Below are positions 39,938 to 48,364 of a stretch of 56,906 nucleotides of DNA, piece by piece. Every line of letters begins with the position of its first letter. The first letter of the stretch is position 1. A program made the position numbers and the translations under genes. Origin of the DNA: Luteolibacter arcticus (GTDB lineage Bacteria; Verrucomicrobiota; Verrucomicrobiia; Verrucomicrobiales; Akkermansiaceae); NCBI RefSeq assembly GCF_025950235.1, contig NZ_JAPDDT010000027.1, positions 1 to 56,906 of the forward strand, given 5' to 3'. A model generated the notes under the pieces. That model saw only the letters and a program-made list of their open reading frames with translations. It was not told the DNA's origin and ran no database searches.

Positions 39938-42900
39938 GTGAGCACCCCCCTGAGGCTTTACCGCGCCATCTTCATTTCATTGGCAATCATCGTCGTTTTC
40001 ATTGCGAGCCGTTGGGAACGAGATGCCCTGACCTCCAGCCAGGCAATTCCGGAGGAAACGAAAGAGCGACTGCATGGAGAGGAATTAGAAGACCCCCCAT
40101 CCCTTTCGACAGATGAACGGGGAAACGTAAAAGGTTTAACCAGCCTTGACACCAGACAACGTTATCAGTTCCTGGGAACTTCCTATCCCGTCAAAGGCTT
40201 CCGGGAGATTTCCGACTCCGGCGACCAGGACGAGCGGCGAATATGGCTGATCGATACGGAAAGTCTCCACGGTTTGGTCCGGGTCGAGGAGCGCTTCCGA
40301 AAGGATGGCACGGGCTCCTCCGGGTTGGTAACGCAGGAGGTCTTTATTGCCGGCGAGTTCCTCGTGGTGCCGCGGGATGATGCCCCACCTGCCGAAGTTG
40401 AAAACGCCTTGCAAGCTTCCGGGGCGGAGTCATGGGAAAAGATCTATGGTGGCAGGGAATTCCTGGTGCGTTTCGCGCATCCCGACTTGGACACGAAACA
40501 ACGCGTGCTCGACGAGTTTGCCAAACACGCGCGTGTGATCGAGCTCGCCGAGGGGAATGGCATCTGCTTCGGCACCGCGATCCCGAACGACCCCCTTTTC
40601 CGGGTTCAGGACTCGCTGCACAATACGCGGGCACCGTCCTCGGCACCGCGCGATATCCGGGCGGTCGCCGCGTGGGACATCGCCTCCAGCAGTCCGGATG
40701 TGGTCGTCGCAGTGGTGGATAGCGGCCTGGACTTCACCCATCCGGACCTTGTCGCCAATGTCTACCTGGATGCCACGGAACTAGCGGCGAACGGCATCGA
40801 CGACGATGGGAATGGCAGGATCGACGACTATCGAGGCTGGGACTTCGTCCAAAACGACAACAACCCCGCAGACGATAATGATCACGGGACCCATGTGGCG
40901 GGAATCATCGGTGCGGCGGGCAACGACGCCTACGGCATCTCGGGGGTCACTTGGAGTTCCCGGATCCTTCCGGTGAAAGTGCTGGGAGCTTCCAACAGCG
41001 GATCTCATAGCGATGTTATCGCTGGCATCAACTACGCCCGCGGCAAGGGCGCGAAGGTGATCAACATGTCCTTGGGCGGCCCCACCAACAGCAGCTCGAT
41101 GGCGAACGCCATCCAACTGGCGATGGACGCCGGCATCCTTATCGTGACCTCCGCGGGGAACGACGCGATCAACATCGACAGCAGCCCCAAGTATCCCGCC
41201 TCTCATCCTCACGAGAATATAATCACGGTGATGAACACCACGGACCTCGACAGGCTTTATCCGGAATCCAACTACGGGGTGACGGCGTGCGATCTCAGCG
41301 CCCCTGGCGAATCGATTTATAGCACGGTTCGGGGCGGAGCTTACGACGTAATCACGGGCACCTCGATGTCCGCACCGCATGTGAGTGGCGTGGCCTGTCT
41401 CATGGCATCCTTGAAGCCCGACATTTCCGTTGCGGACATTCGGCGCTACCTGTTGGAGAACGTGGATCTATTGCCGGACTTGAACGGCAAGTGCGTGACC
41501 GGCGGGCGCTTGAATGCGGAGAAGGCTCTTCTGGCCCTGATCAGTGAGCACGGTGCCGCTCCCGCCTTCACCATGCCCCCCGAGGAGGCCCATAGCTTGG
41601 CTGGCGAAACGGCGCGTTTCTCAGTGGGAGTTTCAGGGCATCCCGCCCCGCGGCTGCGCTGGCAGATTTCTACCGACAGTGGGACCACCTGGGTGGACCT
41701 CAATGACTTCGGGATCTTCTCCGGCACGAAGACCGGGACCCTCACCATTCGTTCGGTGGACGGCACTTTGGACGGACATCTGTTCCGCGCTGTCGCAGAG
41801 AACCGCGTCGGCGCGGAGGTCGCTGGCACCGCGGCGGAGCTGACGGTGGATGCTTCCCCGGCGCGGGCCATCGCACCGGTGCCGACACCAAACGGTGGCA
41901 AGCACAGCAGCGGCCCGTTGCAGGTAACGGTCTCAAGCCCCACCGAGGGAGCGACCTTTCGCTATACCTTGGATGGCAGCGAACCAAGCGAGAACTCCAC
42001 GGAATACAGTGGAAGCATCGAGATCGCCGCGGATGCCACGCTTAAAGTCCGTGCATTTGTGAGCGGACTGGAACCGAGCACGGTCAGCACCTCCGTCTTC
42101 AAGGTCGGCGGCGCTACGGCAACCCCCATCAGGATCTGGGGGAGCAACGTCTATTCGCAACGGACGGTCCCGGGTGCGGTGGGTGATGCCGTTGCCGTTT
42201 CCTGCGGAGATGGCTTCTGCGTGGCACTGCGGCGGAACGGCACGGTCGCAGCGTGGGGAAAAACAACATCCGGCGTGAGCACGGTGCCCGCGGGGCTCAG
42301 CGGCGTGATCGCGATTGCCTCCGGTTCGAATCACACCCTCGCACTCAAGTCCGACGGCACGGTCACCGCCTGGGGCCAATCGACCTCTGGACAAACCACA
42401 GTGCCAGCCGGACTGACCAACGTGGTGGCCATCGCGGCAGCCGTGAGCCAGAGCCTTGCCCTCAAGTCCGATGGCAAGGTGGTGGCATGGGGTTCCACCA
42501 CCCAGCCGCCGATTGGCTTGGAAGAGGTCGTCGGCATCGCCACGGGAAACAATTTCTCCGTAGCCCTCAAACAGGACGGCACGGTTTCTGCCTGGGGCAA
42601 CAGTTCGAACGGCGTGCTCACCGTTCCCGCCGGCCTGACCGATGTGGTTTCAGTGGCTGCCGGGAATTCCCATGTCCTTGCCTTGAAGCGCGACGGCACA
42701 GTGGTGGGCTGGGGCGACAATAGCTCGGGACAGAGGAGCATTCCCGCAGCGGCCAAAGGCATCGTGGCCATCGCGGCAGGCAATTCCCACAGCATCGCGA
42801 TCAAGGGGGACCGCACCATCATCGCCTGGGGATACAATGCCTACAACGAAGGCGAGATCCCCAAGTATCCGATCAATGCGGATGCAATCTACGCGGGAAC

Positions 42901-45151
42901 ATCGAACGTGATGGCCTTGGTGGCGACCGATCCTCCTGCGTTCGACTTCCAAGCGATGCCCGTCACCGTGGCCACCGGCCAGCGGGCCAATCTGGTCGCA
43001 CGGGTGACCAGCGCCACCCACTGGCAGTGGTATGAGGGCAATACCGGGGATACGACCCGGCCGGTGCCCGGAGCCGTCTGGCCTTGGCTCGTCACCCCGC
43101 CTCTAACAGAAGGCCAAACCTATTGGCTCCAGGCGTGGAATTCCATGGCCTCAAGTTCCAGCCAGCCTGCGGTGGTGTCGGTCATGCCAGGGGCTGACAT
43201 GCCGACAATCTCGCCACCTCCGGGTGCCTATGTCACGGGGCAGCTCATCACCTTGGGAAGCGCCACCGCAGGAGCGGAAATCCGCTACACGCTGGACGGC
43301 AGCCTGCCGGGCGCGGCCTCCCCGCTCTACTCCGCGCCATTCGCATTGAATGCCAATGCCACGGTGCGGGCGCGGGCGTTCCGCAATGATTTGCTGACGA
43401 GCCGGGCGGCTACTTCGGACTACGTGATCCAGGCCCCCGCCACGATCACCGTCCAGCCGCAAGACATGCATGGCGTGACGGGTGACAGCACCACCCTGAG
43501 CGTGACCAGCACCGGTGCCCAGCTTTCCTACCAGTGGTATCAGGGCGAAAGCGGCGACACTTCCCAACCCGTGAGCGGCGCGACGACGACCACACTGGCC
43601 CTCCTCTTGCCCGCGGAGGGTACTTCCCGCTATTGGTTGCGGGTCAGCAACGCTGCCAGTTTCGCGAATAGCCGGGCACCCATCTTGAGCAGCGAGCCTT
43701 CGCCGATACGGGTGATGCCGCTCCGCCCTGGAACTCTCCCGAATGCCTCCGGTCTCGTGGACGTGATTTCTGTCTGCTGCGGCAGCGGCCACATCCTGGC
43801 CATCACCGCGGAAGGGAAGGTTATTGCCTGGGGAAACAACACCTACGGGGAATGCACTGTTCCGGCCGACCTGACAAATGTGGTGCAGGTGGCCGCAGGC
43901 GAGGATCACAGCGTGGCCTTGAAGGCGGACGGCACCGTGGTGAGCTGGGGACGAAACAATCTGGGCCAACGCGGCATGCCCGCTAATTTGGGCAGCGTGG
44001 TCGCCATTTCGGCAGGCCGGACTTACACGCTGGTACTGCGTCAGAATGGAGGTATGCTTGCCTGGGGGCGCAACGAGGGCCTGATTAGCAATCCTCCGAC
44101 CGGCACGAACTTCCGCGCCATCGCTTCCGGCGGTCACCATCACTTTGCGCTCAAGGCGGACTCGACGCTCTCCGCTTGGGGAGGACAGAACAACTCGGGC
44201 CAGCGAACGATTCCCGCCGGCCTCACCTCAGTGGTGGGAATGACAGCGGGCGATCACCACAGCATTGCGGTGCTGGCGGATGGCGGAGTCCGGGCTTGGG
44301 GAAACAACAACAACAACATGACGGTCATCCCCACGGAACCCTTGAACGCAGTTGCCGTGGCCGCCGCGGGTGATGCCAGCCTGGCCCTTACCACCAACGG
44401 CAACGTGCTGATCTGGTCGTCGATCGCGTTCTCCTACAATCTTCCCGGGCCCGGTAATCCCGCCTGCTCTATTTCAGCAGCCAACACCAATGTGTTGGCA
44501 TTGATCACTCACGTTCCGCCGCAAATCGTTTCCTTGCCACCCTCCTCCACCATCACTCCCGGAGAGGTCAGGGTCCTCCGGATCGTGGCCATGGGCGCGG
44601 CTCAGCACCAGTGGTACGAGGGCCAATCGGGCGACACTAGTGCACCGGTCGCCTTGGCGGACCGACCTTGGCTCCAGACTCCGGCGCTTGCGGGGACCAC
44701 CCGCTACTGGGTCCGCCTCACAAACGCGCTCGGCCATACCGACAGCCCCGCAATCACCCTTGCAACGTCACCTCACGCAGCTTGGTTGACCGAGCACTTC
44801 ACTTCGGCGCAACAAGCGGACCCCATGGTTTCAGGAGCCGATGCCGATCCGGATAAAGACGGTCTCGTGAATCTCCTCGAATACGCGTTCGCCCTCGATC
44901 CTTGGTCCGGCGATCTTGAAAGCCTGCCGCGTGCAACCCTTGCTCCCGACGGTTCGAAGCTGCAATTGAACTTCAACCGGCGAGAAGATCTCCACTATGA
45001 GATACAGGTAAGCCGGGATCTTGACGAATGGATCGATAGCGATCCGGCTCTGTTCGTCACCGAGCAGGGAGCCACGACAAATGTTGAGCTTCGAGTCAGC
45101 ATCGGCTCCCAATGCTACATGCGAATTGCCGTATCCTACGCTGACCCTTGA
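39938..45151 (+). CDS. Large subtilase with RCC1-like propellers
   Basis: A 1,737-residue exported S8-family serine protease. One N-terminal hydrophobic segment (about residues 7-24) is followed by a 220-residue propeptide-like region. The catalytic domain (about 245-535) has D261 in VVDSGLDF, H316 in DHGTHVAG and S476 in GTSMSAPHVSG. Then an Ig-like domain, a chitobiase-type FN3_assoc domain (about 637-726, FRYTLDGSEPS), an RCC1-like propeller (about 731-994; repeated ALKSDGTVTAWG), an Ig-like and a second FN3_assoc domain (IRYTLDGSLPG), another Ig-like domain, a second RCC1-like propeller (about 1269-1524), an Ig-like domain and a C-terminal module (about 1616-1737) shared with the giant protein at 8064. 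The start is GTG at 39938; the nearby ATG at 39919 is closed by a stop after seven codons. Confidence 0.92.
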   Translation: MSTPLRLYRAIFISLAIIVVFIASRWERDALTSSQAIPEETKERLHGEELEDPPSLSTDERGNVKGLTSLDTRQRYQFLGTSYPVKGFREISDSGDQDERRIWLIDTESLHGLVRVEERFRKDGTGSSGLVTQEVFIAGEFLVVPRDDAPPAEVENALQASGAESWEKIYGGREFLVRFAHPDLDTKQRVLDEFAKHARVIELAEGNGICFGTAIPNDPLFRVQDSLHNTRAPSSAPRDIRAVAAWDIASSSPDVVVAVVDSGLDFTHPDLVANVYLDATELAANGIDDDGNGRIDDYRGWDFVQNDNNPADDNDHGTHVAGIIGAAGNDAYGISGVTWSSRILPVKVLGASNSGSHSDVIAGINYARGKGAKVINMSLGGPTNSSSMANAIQLAMDAGILIVTSAGNDAINIDSSPKYPASHPHENIITVMNTTDLDRLYPESNYGVTACDLSAPGESIYSTVRGGAYDVITGTSMSAPHVSGVACLMASLKPDISVADIRRYLLENVDLLPDLNGKCVTGGRLNAEKALLALISEHGAAPAFTMPPEEAHSLAGETARFSVGVSGHPAPRLRWQISTDSGTTWVDLNDFGIFSGTKTGTLTIRSVDGTLDGHLFRAVAENRVGAEVAGTAAELTVDASPARAIAPVPTPNGGKHSSGPLQVTVSSPTEGATFRYTLDGSEPSENSTEYSGSIEIAADATLKVRAFVSGLEPSTVSTSVFKVGGATATPIRIWGSNVYSQRTVPGAVGDAVAVSCGDGFCVALRRNGTVAAWGKTTSGVSTVPAGLSGVIAIASGSNHTLALKSDGTVTAWGQSTSGQTTVPAGLTNVVAIAAAVSQSLALKSDGKVVAWGSTTQPPIGLEEVVGIATGNNFSVALKQDGTVSAWGNSSNGVLTVPAGLTDVVSVAAGNSHVLALKRDGTVVGWGDNSSGQRSIPAAAKGIVAIAAGNSHSIAIKGDRTIIAWGYNAYNEGEIPKYPINADAIYAGTSNVMALVATDPPAFDFQAMPVTVATGQRANLVARVTSATHWQWYEGNTGDTTRPVPGAVWPWLVTPPLTEGQTYWLQAWNSMASSSSQPAVVSVMPGADMPTISPPPGAYVTGQLITLGSATAGAEIRYTLDGSLPGAASPLYSAPFALNANATVRARAFRNDLLTSRAATSDYVIQAPATITVQPQDMHGVTGDSTTLSVTSTGAQLSYQWYQGESGDTSQPVSGATTTTLALLLPAEGTSRYWLRVSNAASFANSRAPILSSEPSPIRVMPLRPGTLPNASGLVDVISVCCGSGHILAITAEGKVIAWGNNTYGECTVPADLTNVVQVAAGEDHSVALKADGTVVSWGRNNLGQRGMPANLGSVVAISAGRTYTLVLRQNGGMLAWGRNEGLISNPPTGTNFRAIASGGHHHFALKADSTLSAWGGQNNSGQRTIPAGLTSVVGMTAGDHHSIAVLADGGVRAWGNNNNNMTVIPTEPLNAVAVAAAGDASLALTTNGNVLIWSSIAFSYNLPGPGNPACSISAANTNVLALITHVPPQIVSLPPSSTITPGEVRVLRIVAMGAAQHQWYEGQSGDTSAPVALADRPWLQTPALAGTTRYWVRLTNALGHTDSPAITLATSPHAAWLTEHFTSAQQADPMVSGADADPDKDGLVNLLEYAFALDPWSGDLESLPRATLAPDGSKLQLNFNRREDLHYEIQVSRDLDEWIDSDPALFVTEQGATTNVELRVSIGSQCYMRIAVSYADP

Positions 45152-45209
45152 ATCGCTTCAATGTGGCGACCCGGAGCCACGCATTCAAGTCCCAGGGGGA
45201 GGAGCCGGC

Positions 45210-45263
45210 GCCGCCGAGCTGGAGGATCTGCTTGATCCCCAACGAATGAGCGGGGGCGACTGA
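45210..45263 (+). pseudogene. Remnant of a second fumC 3' end
   Basis: Encodes AAELEDLLDPQRMSGGD followed by a stop, against AAELEELLNPRRMSGNS and a stop at the end of fumC (12 of 17 residues identical, about 35 of 54 bases). No other part of fumarase is left. It lies 58 bases behind the subtilase stop codon, so the subtilase gene sits between the intact fumC and this piece. Confidence 0.65.
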
Positions 45264-45327
45264 TCTGTAAAACTTGCAGGTATTTTTTGGTCGCTCCGAC
45301 TCGCCGGAATTAGTAAGCAAACCCTAA

Positions 45328-46332
45328 ATGCCTGCCACTCTCCGGCCAGCCTCCTCCTCCGATCCGATCCGACCGTGGTTTGAGGCCTTGGAGTCGATGG
45401 GCGAGTTCGTGGGGATCCGCTTCGGCCACATCAAGCCGGGCAGCAAGGAGGTGGAATGGTATTTCCTCTCCCACATCGAGGTCGATGGCATCGGCGGCTT
45501 CGCCAAGCTGCTCCGCGACCGGGGGGCGGAACTCCACGATCTTCCGCAGATCACCCACCCCGCGCCGCTTTCTTGGGGAGCTTTTGTCCGCACCATTCCG
45601 CAATTGCTGGCACCGCGGCGGCGGCTGAAATGGAAGAAACTTCCCGCCGGCCAGCCCTCGCCCACCAATGCACCTTCGCCCGCGGTCGCGTGGCATGCGT
45701 TCGACGAGGAGCAGACTTCGGACATCCGCCGCTCCGCCCGGACCAGTCAGGTCACGGTGAATTCGATGCTGCTGAAATACCTCGACCGGGCGGTGCGACC
45801 CTACCTGGAAGACCCCTCGCAGGCCATCCCCTGGATGGTGCCGGTGAACATGCGCGGCAAGGCGGACCAGCCACAGGACACGGCGAACCATTCCAGCTAC
45901 GTGGGAATCCGCGTATTCGCCTCCGAAGGCGCCCGCGACGTCCAGCGCCACATCTACGAATCGCTGGCCAAGGGCCGGCACTGCGCGAATTGGAAGGCCT
46001 TCGACGCCACCCGCTTCACCTCGCCCGCGATGAAGCGCCACCTGATCCGCACTGACCGGGCCACCTCGCAGTGGAATCTCGGCAGCTTTTCCAATCTGGG
46101 CGTGTGGGACGCGGACAAGCACATCGATGCGCCTGACTGCCAGGGCACGTGGCTGTTCGCGCCGCCGACGCTCTCCATCCAGTTGATCGGGGCCGGCTGT
46201 GTGACCTTCCAAGGGAAGCTCAGCCTCACTCTGCACGTCCACCCCGACCTGACCACCGCGCCCGAAGTTCCCGCCGAATGGATGCGGCGCTGGGTGCGCG
46301 AGATTGAAACCGGCTTTCCCGAATCGCGATGA
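45328..46332 (+). CDS. HxxxDG-type acyltransferase, WS/DGAT-like
   Basis: A 334-residue protein of the condensation/CoA-dependent acyltransferase superfamily. The motif HIEVDG (with SHIEVDGIGGFAKLL around it) matches the HxxxDG active site, VPVNMRGKADQPQDTANHSSYV resembles the VPVSxR...GN block of wax ester synthase/diacylglycerol acyltransferases, and NLGSFSNLGVW resembles the second-half loop of this fold. It is shorter than the usual 450-500 residues because the N-terminal half is compact. It probably esterifies an acyl group onto an alcohol; substrates unknown. The stop codon overlaps the start of the FadL-type porin gene (ATGA), suggesting a joint role in fatty acid handling. Confidence 0.68.
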   Translation: MPATLRPASSSDPIRPWFEALESMGEFVGIRFGHIKPGSKEVEWYFLSHIEVDGIGGFAKLLRDRGAELHDLPQITHPAPLSWGAFVRTIPQLLAPRRRLKWKKLPAGQPSPTNAPSPAVAWHAFDEEQTSDIRRSARTSQVTVNSMLLKYLDRAVRPYLEDPSQAIPWMVPVNMRGKADQPQDTANHSSYVGIRVFASEGARDVQRHIYESLAKGRHCANWKAFDATRFTSPAMKRHLIRTDRATSQWNLGSFSNLGVWDADKHIDAPDCQGTWLFAPPTLSIQLIGAGCVTFQGKLSLTLHVHPDLTTAPEVPAEWMRRWVREIETGFPESR

Positions 46333-47522
46333 ACCAAACCCGACTGCTGCCACTCGCCCTTGCCGCCACCTGCTTGTCCCAGGCCCACGCCGTTGGCTAC
46401 CGCCTGCCAAACCAGGACCCGGAGGGTATCGCGCGGGGAAATGCCTTCGCCGCCACCGCGGACAATCCCTCCGCCATCTATTATAACCCGGCCGGAATCA
46501 CCCAGCTCGAAGGCCATGACATGAGCTTGGGCGTCTATCTCATTTCGACCGACGTGGGATTCCAGTCCGCTGGTGGCGGCTCGGCGAGCACCCAGTCCGA
46601 TTTTCAAGCGGTCCCGCAGATCTACTACACCTACTCGCCAGCGGATTCGCCGCTGTCCTTCGGCCTAGGGATGTATGCGCCGTACGGCCTCGGCATCGAC
46701 TACGGCCGCTACACCCCCTTCCCCACCGCCGCGCAGGACGGAGCGTTGGCCTACGTCACGGTCAATCCGGTGGTCGCCTACGAAATCACGCCATGCCTCT
46801 CCGTCGCGGCTGGCCTTACCCTGAATTACTCCGAGGTCCGGTTCGAGCGGCGCATCGGCCTGCTGCCCGGTTTCGATCAGTTCCAGGTCGAGGGTGATGG
46901 CTACGCGACCGGCTTCAATCTCGGCGTGTTGTGGCAGCCGGTGGACGAGTGGTCCTTCGGCCTCAACTACCGGTCGCCCACCGAGATCGATTACGAAGGC
47001 CGCTCGATCACCGCGCCGGTGCCGCCCTTCGGCGGCGGCACACCGACCGATGCCTCGCTTCATTTCCCGCAGTACATCGTCGGTGGCGTTTCCTTCCGGC
47101 CGAATGACGACTGGAACTTCGAGTTCAACCTCGACTGGACCGACTGGGACCAAGTGAACGACACGGTCTTCGTCGGCACCTTCGGCGGCAATCAGACCTT
47201 CCCGTTCCGCTACGAGTCGACCTTCATGTACAACTTCGGCGTCACCCGCCAACTCGGCGACGGCTGGTTCGTCAGCGCCGGCTACATCTACAGCGAGAAC
47301 TCCGCGCCGGACGCAACATTCACCCCTCTCAACCCCGACTCCGACCTCCACCTCGGCAGCATCGGCTTCGGCCACCGCGGGGAGAAGATCGGCTGGGCGC
47401 TCGGCTATCACTTCGCCTACAACGGCGGACGCACCGTCACCGGCAACTACAATCCGACGGTCAACGGCGAATACGAGACCTTCAACCACGCCGTGAACGC
47501 GTCGGTGCGGTTCCGGTTCTGA
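46329..47522 (+). CDS. OmpP1/FadL-type outer-membrane transporter
   Basis: A 397-residue outer-membrane beta-barrel that lets long-chain fatty acids or other hydrophobic compounds in. Signal peptide about residues 1-21 (MNQTRLLPLALAATCLSQAHA). Family signs: the N-terminal hatch GYRLPNQDPEGIARGNAFAA, then TADNPSAIYYNPAGITQLEG, GMYAPYGLGIDYG, alternating barrel strands, and a C-terminal aromatic strand ending VRFRF. Length is normal for FadL. Its ATG overlaps the acyltransferase stop codon, so the two are made together. Confidence 0.93.
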   Translation: MNQTRLLPLALAATCLSQAHAVGYRLPNQDPEGIARGNAFAATADNPSAIYYNPAGITQLEGHDMSLGVYLISTDVGFQSAGGGSASTQSDFQAVPQIYYTYSPADSPLSFGLGMYAPYGLGIDYGRYTPFPTAAQDGALAYVTVNPVVAYEITPCLSVAAGLTLNYSEVRFERRIGLLPGFDQFQVEGDGYATGFNLGVLWQPVDEWSFGLNYRSPTEIDYEGRSITAPVPPFGGGTPTDASLHFPQYIVGGVSFRPNDDWNFEFNLDWTDWDQVNDTVFVGTFGGNQTFPFRYESTFMYNFGVTRQLGDGWFVSAGYIYSENSAPDATFTPLNPDSDLHLGSIGFGHRGEKIGWALGYHFAYNGGRTVTGNYNPTVNGEYETFNHAVNASVRFRF

Positions 47523-47902
47523 GTTCAAGTGGCCGCGTCGCGGTCGCAGCCGACGCGAACGGCAGCGGGCTCCACTGGGAACGAGGAATTCATTCCGCCC
47601 GAACAGTCGAGCCGCCGGCCGTGCGAAGCGGGATAAATTCCAATGCCTTTAAGGACTGGAAAAAAGCATCACCGCGGATTACGCGGATATCGCTGATAAT
47701 AAGAGATATTGAAGATATCGAACCAGATGCCTTCAAGCTCCCGGCTATTGCTCCCGGTGCTACTTTCTCCATCCGTGCTATCCGCGCAATCCGCGGTAAA
47801 TCAATCCCAACTTGATCCTCGATTCCCTCTCCGAGCGTCCAATCCTTAAAGGCATTGGGGTAAATTCCCCGCTCCCAGGGTGCCGCTATTGAAAGCAATC
47901 CC
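47523..47902. other. Intergenic region with a MITE-like palindrome
   Basis: The 380-base gap between two convergent genes is mostly filled by the inverted-repeat element at 47631-47868. I see no gene; the open frames through it are products of the repeat. Confidence 0.6.
47631..47868. mobile_element. MITE-like palindromic element
   Basis: Outer inverted repeats at 47640-47660 and 47838-47858 pair at 20 of 21 bases (core ATGCCTTTAAGGA). Inner inverted repeats ACCGCGGATTACGCGGATA (47671-47689) and TATCCGCGCAATCCGCGGT (47779-47797) pair at 18 of 19. The short centre has no coding capacity. GGATAAATTCC-like and GGTAAATTCC-like sequences flank the outer arms. This two-arm plan is typical of non-autonomous elements. 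Confidence 0.65.
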
Positions 47903-48295
47903 TCACTCCAACCGCCGGTCCCGCTCGGCATCGTGACGGCGCTGGAATTCCGTCGGCGTGACCTCGTGCAGGATCAGGAACTCGCGGCTGAAATCCTTCG
48001 GCGTCGGAAAGCCCAAGATCACCGAGACCTCCTTCACCGCCATCCCCTCCATCAGGAGTTGGCGCGCTTGAACGATGCGGTCACGGCGCAGCCAATCCTT
48101 CGGGCTGATCCCGAGCGAGTCAGTGAAGATGCGATGGAGCTGGCGCTCAGACACCTCGAAGCGATCGCACAGCGGCGAGACCTTGAAGCCGGTCTCACGG
48201 GCGATCGGACCAAGTGGCTCGGGTTCGAGTTCACGCGGCCGGATGGCAACGACGCGGCCGCTGCGATAGGCTATCTGGAGTTCAGGACGCTTCAT
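47903..48295 (-). CDS. AraC-type HTH transcriptional regulator, short form
   Basis: A 130-residue protein with an AraC/XylS-type double helix-turn-helix (VSERQLHRIFTDSLGISPKDWLRRDRI for the first, VKEVSVILGFPTPKDFSREFLILHEVTPTEFQRR for the second). Only about 35 residues precede the HTH, so it lacks the usual sensing domain. Start 48295 (MKRPELQIAY) is chosen; an ATG at 48328 would add 11 residues. It follows the response-regulator gene by about 70 bases on the same strand, so it may be read through from that operon. Targets unknown. Confidence 0.85.
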   Translation of the reverse strand: MKRPELQIAYRSGRVVAIRPRELEPEPLGPIARETGFKVSPLCDRFEVSERQLHRIFTDSLGISPKDWLRRDRIVQARQLLMEGMAVKEVSVILGFPTPKDFSREFLILHEVTPTEFQRRHDAERDRRLE

Positions 48296-48364
48296 GGGTT
48301 GGCAACGTCCCCGCACCGGAACCGGCATGATGGACGGCGAGCAGACTAGGCAGTCCAGTTATCG

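Noticed and set aside
47590..47931. Open frames through the palindromic element
   Set aside because: The reading arises from the repeated arms; no start context and no conserved pattern.
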